Position numbers and translations under genes: made by a program. A stretch of 64,000 nt of DNA, from NCBI GenBank assembly GCA_021397835.1, contig JAJFZO010000575.1, forward strand, positions 873,001 to 937,000. Direction: 5' to 3'. Of this stretch, positions 50,102 to 61,120 are shown piece after piece; the stretch's first letter is position 1; each line of letters begins with the position of its first letter. The DNA is from Moringa oleifera (taxonomy: Eukaryota; Streptophyta; Magnoliopsida; Brassicales; Moringaceae). The notes below the pieces were generated by a model. It worked only from the letters and a program-made list of their open reading frames with translations, did no database searches and had not been told where the DNA came from.

Positions 50102-50360
50102 AAGCTACATTTCCTTTCTTTTTAAAAATTAAAAATTGTAACATCGTCGTTAATTAGATTTCGCAGAGACATTTCCTTTCTTTTTAAAAATTAAAAATTG
50201 TAACATCGTCGTTAATTAGATTTCTTCGCAGAGACATTTCCTTTCTTTTTAAAAATTAAAAATTGTAACATCGTCGTTAATTAGATTTCTTCGCAGAGAC
50301 ATTTCCTTTCTTTTTAAAAATTAAAAATTGTAACATCGTCGTTAATTAGATTTCTTCACA
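50102..50360. repeat. Tandem repeat, 4 copies of a 62-65 bp unit
   Basis: Nearly identical units begin at 50108, 50170, 50235 and 50300 (each starts catttcctttc and contains gtaacatcgtcgttaatt). Spacing is 62, 65 and 65 bases; the first unit lacks three bases at its end. The array starts about 30 bp after the point where the orphan legumin copy loses similarity. There are no spacers and no cas genes, so it is not a CRISPR array. Confidence 0.9.
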
Positions 50361-50489
50361 GATGCTTCAATTTAAGAAGGTTCGATACATGCATGAAGAA
50401 TCAATAATGGGAGTCTTTTTTTTTTATTTACCAAAATAAAGCTGTAAAAAGAAAATCAATTCCTTTAATTTGATATCAACTTATATATA

Positions 50490-50521
50490 TAGAGAGAGAA
50501 AGAGAGAGAGAGACAGAGAGA
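50490..50521. repeat. GA microsatellite upstream of legumin copy 2
   Basis: An imperfect GA run directly follows a short TA run. It marks the left edge of the promoter block shared by legumin copies 2 and 3. Confidence 0.75.
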
Positions 50522-51112
50522 GATCGGATTTCATGCATATAAAATTGACGTGTACATCAGAGGGTGCCTGTGTGTTTCAGGGAGTCTGTCAAACTTCAAA
50601 TTCAAAAATCCAAGCGGTTTCTGTTCTTCACAATGCTTTCTGTTTTTTCCTTACGCTCTCGACAAGGTTTTCAAGGCAGAAAGGCAGAAGAAATTAGCAT
50701 GCAGCCACACATTTGTCAACAAGGCAGAAGAAAATCAGACACAAAAAATTAACGGAGTCACTGCTTGGCCACATATTCATGCAGTCTTTCTCATGCTTGT
50801 TCTTGCAGATATAACCAGATAAAAAAGAGGAACAGGTAATTTTATAGCTATAATATTAATCACACTTGTATGTACCGTGTAAACGCTTAAATTAAGCCTC
50901 TGATGAACCCATGAGCCTACAATGGCTGCTTCTTCATTAATGAAGAAGTACCTCAAGCAGACCAAAACAGTACCTCAAGAATATTTGTAATGGAGATAGA
51001 TTGCTATTTGGACCTTTCTCCATTATGTTAGGCTCTTTGTAGTCTTCTCCGATGCTGAGAGACACCTGCGGTACCTGCCCTCATGATGTGTAAGAAGCTA
51101 GGCTTAAGTAGC

Positions 51113-51186
51113 CATGCAGAGTGAGAAGTGGCCAAACCACCATTTCTTACGTGTCAATTCCTCACCTCCCTTTCTCTTTACAAATA
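51113..51186 (+). promoter_or_regulatory. Legumin copy 2 promoter: RY element, altered TATA
   Basis: CATGCA is at 51113-51118. At the position where copy 3 and the orphan promoter have TATAAATA, copy 2 has TTACAAATA (51178-51186), a T-to-C change in the TATA core. The surrounding promoter is otherwise closely similar. Confidence 0.65.
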
Positions 51187-51254
51187 CCAGCACTCTCTAC
51201 TTCTCTCTTCACTTCTAAAAACAAAGCAATAGCAAGATCAGGAGCGTAGCCACC

Positions 51255-53044
51255 ATGGTCAAGACGTCTCTGCTCTCTCTTTCCCTTGTCCTTCTTGTTC
51301 TCTCCCATGGCTGCCTCGCGCAGCAGCAAGGCCAAGGCCAGTGGGGGCCAGAACAAGGGCAGGGTCAACAAGGTCAGCAGCAGTTTCAGGGTCAGTGCCA
51401 ATTCCAGCAGCTTATGGCCCTCCAGCCCAGTCGCCGCGTCCAGCACGAGGCTGGTGTGGTCGAGACCTGGGACTGCACTTCCCCCCAGCTCCGGTGTGCT
51501 GGTGTGTCTGTCCTTCGAGTAACCATTCATCAAAACGGCCTTCAGTTGCCAACCTTCACCAGTGGCAATCAAATTGGTTATGTCGTCCAAGGTAATAATT
51601 AAACTACCGGTTCTGAGTTTTTTCATATGTTGAAGTTGATGTATCTTAAAACGATTTTGTAGATACTGATTTGTGTGCACCTTTAATCGCAGGTACGGGT
51701 GTCTTGGGACCTATAAAGCCTGGATGTCCTGAGACTTACCAAGAGCCACAACAGTTTCAACAAGGCCAGGGCCCAGGGACAAGAAGGCCAGGGCGGCCAA
51801 CAGGGACAAGGACAGCAGGGACAGGGACAAGAAGGCCAAACCTTCTTTGATATGCACCAGAAGGTATATCGCCTACGTCCGGGTGATGTCTTTGCATTGC
51901 AAGCTGGAGAAGCCAACTGGTGCTACAACGACGGCCAAGGCCCGCTTGTTGTCGTGGCTGTCATTGACCTTGGCAACAACGCCAACCAACTAGACAGGAT
52001 CCCAAGAGTAAGAAACTGTGGTTATGGCCTATTATATGTACTGCAAGTGACACTCACAGGGCACATATGAAATGACCCACTCGCCACTAACTCTATAATC
52101 TGCATGTTTTCGTGTGCTGAAACGTTGCAGGCATTCCAGCTAGCTGGTAGTAACCCACAACAGCAACAAAGCTTCAATGTTTTCCACGGCTTCGACCTTC
52201 GTATCTTGGCCGAGGCCTTCAAAGTCAACCTTCAAACTGCAAGGCAGCTCCAGAATACCAACGACAAAAGAGGAAACATCGTTAGGGTCCAAGGCGGGCT
52301 TCAGTTCATCAGGCCTCCACATAGGGGTATACAGGGTGGACAGCAACAAGGATCCGGTGGACAATACGACAATGGCTTCGAGGAGACTGTCTGCACCATG
52401 AGGATGCTTGAGCATATTGATGACCCCTTACGCGCCGACATTTACGCCCCCCAAGTCGGTCGTATTAACACTGTCAACCGGTGGACCCTTCCCCTCCTCG
52501 GACGCGTCCAACTCAGCGCCGAGAGAGGTGTATTCCACCCCGTAAGTTTAATGCCACGATGGCTTTACGAGGGCATACACATATTTCTTTTACTGATGGA
52601 AGAATTAGTATGCATTTATCTAATTTGATTGTTGGAAATGAATTACATGTGCAGTATGGTATGACGCTACCTCAATGGAACATGAACGCACACTCCATTC
52701 TTTACGTGACAGGAGGCCAGGCCAGAGTCGAGGTGGTGAACAGCAACGGACACCAGGTGTTCAACGGTGTACTCAGCCAGGGACAGCTCTTGACGGTGCC
52801 ACAGGGCTTCGCGGTGGTTAAACGGGCAGAGGCACAGGGCTTCGAGTATACTGCTTTCAAGACTCACGGAAACGCGGTCGTGAACACCCTAGCTGGCCGT
52901 TTCTCTTCCATCAGGGCAATGCCGCTGGACGTGATCGTCAACGCCTTCGGTGTCTCCAGGCAACAGGCTTATCATATCAAGTTCAACAACCCTAAGGGCC
53001 ACATCACACTTGCAAGTTCCTTCCAGCAGACAGCCGACGCTTAA
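51255..53044 (+). CDS. 11S globulin (legumin) copy 2, frameshifted in exon 2
   Basis: Four exons: 51255-51591, 51693-52007, 52131-52541 and 52655-53044. The signal peptide (about 22 residues, ending HGCLA) leads into the acidic chain, with Cys in FQGQCQFQQL and QLRCAGVSV and a Gln/Gly-rich loop. The basic chain starts after the Asn-Gly site (DNGFEETVC), with cupin segments such as PQWNMNAHSILYVTGG and VPQGFAVVKRAEAQGFEY. This is a vacuolar seed storage protein that would be cleaved by vacuolar processing enzyme. Exon 2 is 315 bases where the frame needs 2 mod 3. Next to copy 3 there is an extra C in the run at 51772-51774 (GGGCCCAGGG), and the frame then meets a TGA at the FFD codons. All other exons are open. 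Either this is a young pseudogene or a base-call error in the reference. Confidence 0.8.
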
Positions 53045-54950
53045 GATTCAATGTAACGCAACAGGAATGTAGGTTTGTTCTTATATATGTCCTGAGGTAA
53101 GAGATCAATAAGAGGGAGATCTAAACATGGCCTCTTCATATGTAAGAAGGCAGAGCACTGTTTCCTCTTTAAGATATAAGAACTCCGACGTTGTAGTAAC
53201 GAATTAATAATGGCGAATAGCTCCTCTCTTCGTTAAGAGCTCATTTCACGCTTTGAGACATATCTCAATATATATTGCGCCATTCAGCAAACACCAAGTG
53301 TTCTCCATAGAACTCCTGCCATTTATCCTACCTACCAAGCAAGGAAAAGAAAAGAAACTCATAAGTTGTCTCTCACTTGAATAAATACTTAAAATAACAA
53401 AAAAAAAAAAAAAACAGGGTTGAAATCCGTCCACTTCATGTTCCATAATCTTCTCTCAATGGGCATCAGTGTTCTCCTGCTTTGATCTTGGAGTTGCGCA
53501 GCTCTCTTTACAGCTTAAGGGTAAAACCATCTTAACGGCACCTTTTCTTTTCTCAAATTAAAATGGAGCAATATATATGCATCCAATTTGGCTTGAAAGA
53601 ACGAGCTCTTTATGTTTGACAAACTTTATATTATTAGTTTTGGATTAAACTATGACACTGTTTTTTTCATAATTATGGTTAATTTCATGCCTGTGGTGCT
53701 TAATCAATAATTAAGGAGTAGAGTCGACTAATTAATAATCATTCAATCAATCAATATACAAGATTTTGATTCTTTAAAAATATATTTAATATCATTTACT
53801 CAATTAATAAATACGAGTTGATTAATTAATATCATTAAGAATATATATAGATTCTTAGATTTTAATTAAAAAAATATTTTATATACATTTAAATGCCAGA
53901 AGAGTAGTATGATAGAAATTCTTAAAACATGATTAAAATTTTAATTTTTTAAAATAAATAAAAATTACATTACTTATCTTGAACCAAATTACTATATATA
54001 TGCTTATATATACACGTATAAGTTAGTCCAAAATATTTTCTCAATTCTTTAGAAAAAATCAGAAACATCCGGACTAATCACCATTCATGAAAAGATACAA
54101 ATCAAAATGAAATCTCCAATTAATAGAAAAAAATAATTGATTTATTATGGAAATTAGATTTGAAAAATAAACCGTTATAGGGTTTGCTGATTTTCTGATT
54201 TTAATTGGCTTACTTTGTGGACTTGATTTGAGCTTTTTAATTTGCTATATTATTTTGATTTTAGCATTTGAGTTTGATAAGCTTTTAATTCCGTAATAAA
54301 CATTATTTAATTAAAATATTTAAAATAATAATAAAAGTATCTAATTGAAGTTTAAATAATTTATATGGTAATATAAAATAATATCAAATATACACTTTAC
54401 GTATTCATCAATAAAAAAAATAAAAAATTTAATTTAATAGCTAATTTATTTGATAAATATAGAAAGTTTGGAATATTTCATGGAAGTAAAGTTTACATGC
54501 ACATGAGAAGATGTCTTTCACGAGAAGACAAGAATCCAAGCGGTTTCTGTTCTATACAATGATTGTTTTCGGTTTCTGCGTCTCGACCAAGGTTTCTGAG
54601 GACAGAAAGACAGAAGAACTAATTAGCATGCAGCCGCACATTTGTCAACAAGGCAGAAGAATCAAACAGAAAAGATAATGGAGCCGCAAATTTGCAACAT
54701 ATTCACGCAGTTTTTCTGATGCTTGTTCTTGCAGATAGAGCCGCTCACATCTGCAACCAGATAAGCATGCAAACTGCATGTAATTATTATGTTACTCAAA
54801 CTGTCCACTTGCGAATGAATGCCGTGTAATGTTCAAGAACAATGCCTTAAGAATCTCTCCAAAGGAAGACAGATAGCTATTTGGTCTCTCTCCGAATCTT
54901 GGAGACACCTCCTTTAGCTGCCCTTATGATGTGTAAGAAGCTAGGGTTAA
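53045..54950. other. Spacer between legumin copies 2 and 3
   Basis: The first 500 bp match the 3' flank of copy 3 (shared gagcactgt and accaag(t/c)... words, then gggtaaaac near 53519). An AT-rich block follows (53640-54440). From about 54480 the duplicated legumin promoter block begins. No other gene was seen. Confidence 0.6.
53640..54440. repeat. AT-rich low-complexity block
   Basis: About 800 bp of nearly pure A/T with taattaat and aaatttaa words. It separates the two legumin duplication units. Confidence 0.5.
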
Positions 54951-54955
54951 GTAGC

Positions 54956-55023
54956 CATGCAGAGTGGCTAAACCACCATTTCTTATCTGTCACTTTCTTT
55001 TTTCCATTTCCCTTCTATAAATA
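54956..55023 (+). promoter_or_regulatory. Legumin copy 3 promoter: RY element and TATA box
   Basis: CATGCA at 54956-54961 and TATAAATA at 55016-55023, 92 bp before the ATG. Both seed-type elements are intact, in keeping with copy 3 being the only undamaged gene. Confidence 0.75.
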
Positions 55024-55114
55024 CCAGCGCTCTGCTTCTGTCTTCACTTCAAAACACAAAACAAGCAAGAGTAACCCATCTATTATACCGTTTTATTAAG
55101 CCTTAACAAACACC

Positions 55115-56937
55115 ATGGATAAGACTTCTCTGCTTTCTCTTTCCTTTGTCCTTCTTGTTCTCTCTCATGGCTGCCTTGGGCAGCAGCAAGGCCAGGGTCA
55201 GCAAGGCCAAGGCCAGTGGGGGCCAGGACAAGGGCAGGGTCAACAAGGTCAGCAGCAGTTTCAGGGTCAGTGCCAATTCCAGCAGCTCATGGCCCTCCAG
55301 CCCAGTCGCCGTGTCCAGCATGAGGCTGGTGTCGTCGAGACCTGGGACTGCACTTCCCCCGAGCTCCAGTGCGCTGGTGTGTCCGTCTTTCGAGTAACCG
55401 TTCATCAAAACGGCCTTCAATTGCCAACCTTCACCAGTGGCAATCAAATTGGTTATGTCGTCCAAGGTAAGAATTAAACTAATGGTTCTGAGTTTTTTTA
55501 TATGTTGAAGCTGATGTACCTTAAAACGATTTTGTAGATACTGATTTGTGTGCACCTTTAATCGCAGGTACGGGTGTCTTGGGACCTGTAAAGCCTGGAT
55601 GTCCTGAGACTTACCAAGAGCCACAACAGTTTCAACAAGGCCAGGGGCAGGGACAGCAAGGTCAGGGACAAGAAGGCCAGGGCGGCCAACAGGGACAAGG
55701 ACAGCAAGGACAGGGACAAGAAGGCCAAACCTTCTTTGATATGCACCAGAAGGTATATCGCCTACGTCCGGGTGATGTCTTTGCATTGCAAGCTGGAGAA
55801 GCCCACTGGTTCTACAACGACGGCCAGGGCCCGCTCGTTATCGTGGCTGTCATTGACCTCGGCAACAACGCCAACCAACTAGACAGGATCCCAAGAGTAA
55901 GAAACCGTTGTTATATTTGGCCTTCTATGTGTACTGCAAGTGACACGTACAGGGCACATATGAAACAAACCACTCGCCACTAACTCTATAATCTGCATGT
56001 TTGCGTGTGTTGAAACGTTGCAGGCATTCCAGCTAGCTGGTAGTAATCCACAGCAGCAACAAAGCTTCAACATTTACCACGGCTTCGACCCTCGTATCTT
56101 GGCCGAGGCCTTCAAAGTCAACCTTCAAACTGCAAGGCAGCTCCAGAATACGAACGACAAGAGAGGAAACATCGTGAGGGTCCAAGGCGGGCTTCAGTTC
56201 ATCAGGCCTCCGTTCAGGGTTGCACAGGGTGAACAGCAACAAGGATCCGGTGGACAATACGACAATGGCTTCGAGGAGACTGTCTGCACCATGAGGATGC
56301 TTGAGCATATTGATGACCCCTTACGCGCCGACATTTACGCCCCCCAAGTCGGTCGTATTAACACTGTCAACCGGTGGACCCTCCCCCTCCTCGGACGAGT
56401 CCAACTCAGCGCCGAGAGAGGTGTATTCCACCCCGTAAGTACAATGCCACAATCGCTTTACGAGTGCATACATAGATTTCTTTTACTGATGGAAGAATTA
56501 TTATGCATTTGTCTAATTTGATTGTTGGAAATGAATTATTTGTGCAGTATGGTATGACGCTACCTCACTGGAACATGAACGCACATTCCATTCTGTACGT
56601 GACAGGAGGCCAGGCCAGGGTCGAGGTAGTGAACAGCAACGGACAACAGGTGTTCAACGGTGTACTCAACCAGGGACAGCTCTTGACGGTGCCTCAGGGC
56701 TTCGCAGTGGTTAAACGGGCAGAGGCTCAGGGCTTCGAGTATATTGCTTTCAAGACTCACGGAAACGCGGTCGTGAACACCCTGGCGGGCCGTTTCTCTG
56801 CCATCAGGGCCATGCCACTGGAGGTGGTCGCCAACGCCTTCGGTGTCTCCAGGCAACAGGCTTATCATATCAAGTTCAACAACCCTAAGGGCCACATTAC
56901 TCTTGCAAGTTCTTTTCAGCAGATAGCCGACGCTTAG
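55115..56937 (+). CDS. 11S globulin seed storage protein (legumin) copy 3, intact
   Basis: Four exons join in frame: 55115-55466, 55568-55896, 56024-56434 and 56548-56937, giving 493 residues. The signal peptide is MDKTSLLSLSFVLLVLSHGC and the next residues. The acidic chain opens with GQ-repeats, then CQFQQLMALQPSRRVQHEAG, VETWDCTSPELQCAGVSV and GCPETYQEPQ. A long Gly/Gln/Glu repeat (about residues 134-165) replaces the usual hypervariable loop. The first cupin continues with RLRPGDVFALQAGEAHWFYN. The processing site is DNGFEETVC (Asn-Gly), and the basic chain carries the second cupin, ending FQQIADA. It forms hexamers in protein storage vacuoles of developing seeds. The intron positions are the classic legumin ones. 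It is about 94% alike to copy 2 by eye, so the duplication is fairly recent. Confidence 0.95.
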
Positions 56938-57643
56938 GGCTAAATGATACATGTATTTGCAAGCTCTTCTCTGGTTTTGGTAAGGGAAGAGAATAAGAGA
57001 GGCCTCTGCACATGGCCTCGTTATGTATAAGAGGGGAGAGCACTGTACTATCTTGTTCGAAATAAGAAAACTGCCAGTTAATAATGGCACTTTACTTCTC
57101 CCTTTCTTAAGAGCTGCAAATCCGAATTATGCGATTTACCAAGCGCCAAGTGTTCTGCAGAGAGCTTCTATCATTCACGTACCCAGCGAATCCCAGAAAA
57201 CAAAACAATAGAAAAGAAACTCAGAGGCTCTCTCTCACGTGAATCACGTGAAAATCAACTTTTTTGTTTTTATTTTTATTTTATTTTTGTATTAATTTCC
57301 TTGTTTACCCTTCAGCATCTTGGTAAAAGAAGAAAACAGAGGGGTTTCCCTGATCTTATCTTAATAGCCTAATAGAGAAATTGTCACCAAATTTTTGTTG
57401 CTTCGGTGCTTTATTTTGGAGGATGTGTCTGTTAGCACTGTTATTTACCTTTTTATCCTCTTCAGTTAGAGGGTAAAACTGTCTTAATGGCGGTTCTTAA
57501 AAAAAGAAAAAGAAAATTATGGTTATAAAAAGTAGCGCCACTGGATATTAAATTTGAAACTGAAGTCTGAAGAAATGGAACTCAGATCCCCAACGGCGAC
57601 TGAAGAGAAGATATACTGTAGTTCATTGGCTAAACAAGCAAAG
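56938..57643. other. 3' flank of legumin copy 3
   Basis: The 3' region is similar to that of copy 2 out to about 57510. Two CACGTGA words lie close together at 57235-57250. No further gene is seen before 57644. Confidence 0.55.
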
Positions 57644-58638
57644 ATGGAGACAACATATGTAGCGAGTCGACTCGTCCTGATCACTCTCTTCCTCGTTTGC
57701 ATTGCAGCCATAGATACAGCAGCAGCAGCAAGGCCTGCCTTCTTCTACACCAGAAGCAGAGGAATATGCACTCCCCAGTAAGATTGCCTCTCTCTCTCTC
57801 TCTATACATATGTCTTTTGTATGCAGATAACTAGTTCAAGCCACACATTTGCGACGAATCGTTAACAGAGAAAGCAGCGAGGATAACGAGTTGACTCATC
57901 GTGAATGGTCCGGTTTGAGATTTATGGGGGTGTTAAGTATTATTACGATTAAAATGGAAACCGTTTTCAGGTTAATGTATATTTTTTCTTTTTAAAAAAA
58001 ACATATTTGCCATCTTATTACATTTATAACTTTTTGAATTTGATTTTTCTGTTAACTTTTAAGTTTATTACTATTGAAAAAAAAAACAGTTTTTAAGCTT
58101 ATATTCCCGTTTGTTGTATTACTAGAATTAATATTATTATTTATTATTTTTATTTTGAAATTTATTTTGGAACTAAATATTGTTTCTAATTTTACAAATT
58201 TGAAACAATATCTAACCTGATTCAAACATGGATAAGACAAGAAAAAAAAAATTCTGGTTAGGATGAACAAAATTGCTCAAATAACTGAGTTGCTGGCTCG
58301 GACTCGGGCGTGGCAGGTACTGGAGCAGCAGGAGAGAAGCATGGCCGAGGATGGTCCCGCAGACGTCAACGGTGTCGAAAGTGTTCGGGTCGGGAGCCCA
58401 TGAACGGTACAGATCGGATCTGACGCTGTTAGAATCGACAACTCGGAATGAGTACGAGAACGCATTCGGTGGGGTGCTGAAGCAGGCAAGCGCAGCCCTG
58501 CTCAATTCGTATGCCAGGGAAGGATTTCCTTATGCGCCTTGGGAAGTGAAGACTCTACTGATAGAAGCTCTGGTCTCGGAGGAAGCTGCCGCTCGCCAAG
58601 CCAAACAGTTCTCTATTGCCAATCAAGCTTGCATTTAG
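57644..58638 (+). CDS. Small secreted plant protein of unknown function (151 aa)
   Basis: Two exons, 57644-57777 and 58317-58638, join in frame across a GT-AG intron (CCCCA/GTAAGA, GTGGCAG/GTACTGG). The N-terminus has a signal peptide: METTYVASRL, then LVLITLFLVCIAAI, with cleavage likely after the TAAAA stretch. The mature part starts RPAFFYTRSRGICTPQYWSS and is followed by a basic segment and a helix-like C-terminal half (LKQASAALLNSYAREGFPY, WEVKTLLIEALVSEEAA), ending NQACI. Two Cys, in ICTPQ and NQACI, could pair. An in-frame ATG at 57575 exists, but the signal peptide argues for 57644. I know of similar plant proteins without assigned function and cannot name a domain. Its neighbours (legumin copy 3, DUF761) give no functional hint. 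Confidence 0.75.
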
Positions 58639-59804
58639 TACGGACAATTTCACTGTGCATCTCTGTTGTTTTTAACCTTCTAGGCTTTCACTGTTTTTGT
58701 GAAGGTGGTTTTGTATTCAGCGTCTCTATATGGATACAAAACAGTGTGGATTTTTAATGCTTTTTGCGTCAAATTAAGAAATATGACGTGGGTAATTATA
58801 TTAGCTTTCGGCCTTCTACTTCAATGAATTTGGTGACTGAATATGAAGAGTCGAAGGAGAGAGGTGGCCAAGAAGAGACGGACTTGGTCTTTATCAAGGA
58901 TAAAGATCTTACTTAATCATTGATTATAATTTTTCTAAAAATTCAAACAAAGACTTGACTCAGATCAACTGAGAACTATGTTAAACTTGACCCATCATAT
59001 AGCCACGTAAGAAATTGGGAAATCGGACCAGTTCAAGAAGCCTATTTCAGGATAACTCCGGCGGGCTCAGACAACCATAAATAGCAAGTTTCTGGCACTT
59101 GGATAAGCAATATTTTTCACAAAGAATAATGATCGTTTGTGATGTTTACAGCCTTCGCAAGCTGTACACAATTTAGAATCTTTGAAAATTTGGGTGCATT
59201 TGCTCTTATCCGGCTCTAGCAGACAAGTTGTGGGGTCAAAAAGACAACAGAAATAGCATCCATCGTTACCATGCTGTACTAACTTAAGAGGTATCTCGTG
59301 AACTGGATAGCAAGCCTAGAAGAGTTCAATTCTGTTTTGCATGAAAGAGGCCGAAAGGGCTTCGGACCAACTCCCTTGGAAGGCTTTTTCAGGTTCTTCA
59401 TCTCCTCCTGTATAAGAACAAGCCCTGTTTTGATAAAGCAAAAAGTGAATAAAATCAAAGTGGGTATCAACTGTTAATCCTAACTTTACCGAACTCTGGA
59501 AACATTTTATTCACTAACGAGTAATAGATCTTTCTAGTCTCTGAAATTAGCTTAGGAATTAAGCTAATCCTTATGGTCTTAAACGTGAGTTAGCTTTCCA
59601 CCTACCCAATAGCTAATTAGTGTCAAATGGTTCGCGTAAGAAGTAAGCCAGGCCCCAAAAGTGACCAAGGGAATAAGAATAACTAAACTGAAAAGAAGAT
59701 TCAGCCCACAAAGAATCTAGCTTGGCTATCTTCGTTATAAAGGACCGGTTTTTAACCCTGCCTGCAACACTGCAAGCCTCTCTCTCTGTCGAAGATACAC
59801 ATTC
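58639..59804. other. Intergenic, no gene seen
   Basis: Spacer between the secreted-protein gene and the DUF761 gene. Short frames without signatures only. Confidence 0.5.
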
Positions 59805-60368
59805 ATGTCTTGTTTCAATCTTAGGTTTCCACCAGCCAAAAAGGCATGGAGAAGTTTCACCTCCAAACTGCAAACCAAACTGCACAAAATCCACAAATCC
59901 AAAGCCGTCAAGAAACCCAGAGACCACAAATCCAAAGCTACCAAGAAATGGACAAACCAGCTTCACAAATCCAAAGCCATCGAGCCGTCTGTCTTCCTCA
60001 AGCAAGGTCTTCGAGCTGACACCAGTTTTCTTCATCGCACTCTCCGTCTTCCATACAAACGGAACTACATCTTCAAGAAGAAAACTGGACCTGTATACAT
60101 CGATAAGCTCTTTAAAGAGCCAGTAGTCGAACTGGTGAAGCATACCCAAGTGTGCCAATCGAGAGAGAAGAGCGTCAAACTACTTGGTCACAGAGCCGCG
60201 AAGCAGCCAGGGACGAGCAAGCAGGAAGGAGCTCGTACTGCAGATGATATGTGGGAATCACTGGGACTAACCCCACAAATGCACGGGATAGATGAGAGAG
60301 CCGAGGAGTTCATTGCCAAATTTCGGGCAGAGATGCAGCTTCAGGAGATGATGGCATCCCATTTGTAG
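59805..60368 (+). CDS. DUF761-containing (cotton fibre protein-like) small basic protein
   Basis: This is an intronless 187-residue frame. The N-terminal third is very basic, with three near-repeats of HKSKA (LHKIHKSKAVKK, DHKSKATKK, LHKSKAIEPS). The C-terminus carries DERAEEFIAKFRAEMQLQ, the short motif that defines the DUF761 family. Family members are small plant proteins of largely unknown function, some linked to vascular or fibre tissue and stress. There is no signal peptide or membrane segment. The first ATG is used; an earlier start in the same frame is not available nearby. Confidence 0.8.
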   Translation: MSCFNLRFPPAKKAWRSFTSKLQTKLHKIHKSKAVKKPRDHKSKATKKWTNQLHKSKAIEPSVFLKQGLRADTSFLHRTLRLPYKRNYIFKKKTGPVYIDKLFKEPVVELVKHTQVCQSREKSVKLLGHRAAKQPGTSKQEGARTADDMWESLGLTPQMHGIDERAEEFIAKFRAEMQLQEMMASHL

Positions 60369-61120
60369 CCAGATCTCAACGTAGACAGCTGTTTCTGTTT
60401 TCTTCTCTCTTTGTTTAAAATCTTTTCTTTGTTTACTGGAACATAGATGGAGCTGTTTCTGTAGCTAAATCCCGTGTGGATTCAGCAGATTCATTGGATG
60501 TATGGTGGGCCTTTGCATGCATCATACAAGTCATGTAAATATTGCAAGATCAATGGAGAAGCTCATTGAGATTACCAAGAACTCTACGGGGATGCAGATG
60601 TTCTTGTATGTACAAGCTTTGAACACACCTCTGAAATTTATATCCTGATATAACAATCCCAGTTCAACTGATCAATTATTTATTTTTAAGAGCTTATCAG
60701 CCATTACTTCAAGATGGGAGGATATTAATTAATGCAACTCAAAATGTAAACTGCAATTTACTAATTTGATGGAGGATCAGGTACAAAATTTTGATAAAAC
60801 CCTTCCTCTTTAGAAAGACAACATACAACAAGATCCATAAGATGAAACTTCTCTTGCATTCTGATAATTTACACAGGGTGTCATAGATCAAATGCTGGGT
60901 GGAGATGACTGGCCACATGTTACAAAATACCAAACACAAAACACAACGACAATAACACCTAAACTTAGGAGTTCATGCATGAAAGCTTCATCAGGAACGA
61001 GGCGTACAACTGAACTGAAAGCACGAAGTCTGGCTGTTGAAATTGCAGTACGAACTACGAAGGCAATATCAAAGTTTACATGAAAGATCAAGCTCTCCAT
61101 CAACCATTTTACGTCTCTGC
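60369..61120. other. Convergent intergenic DNA
   Basis: 3' ends of the DUF761 gene (+) and the SLU7 gene (-). The short frames at 60739-61103 (-) and 60892-61083 (+) overlap each other and have no signature. Confidence 0.55.

Noticed and set aside
50102..50360. Regular repeats that might suggest a CRISPR array
   Set aside because: Units are directly adjacent without unique spacers, and this is a plant nuclear region. It is a simple tandem repeat.
55103..55786. Long minus-strand frame (227 codons) opposite legumin copy 3, with similar ones opposite copies 1 and 2
   Set aside because: They are antisense shadows of Gln/Gly-rich legumin exons, cross legumin introns, and have no signature.
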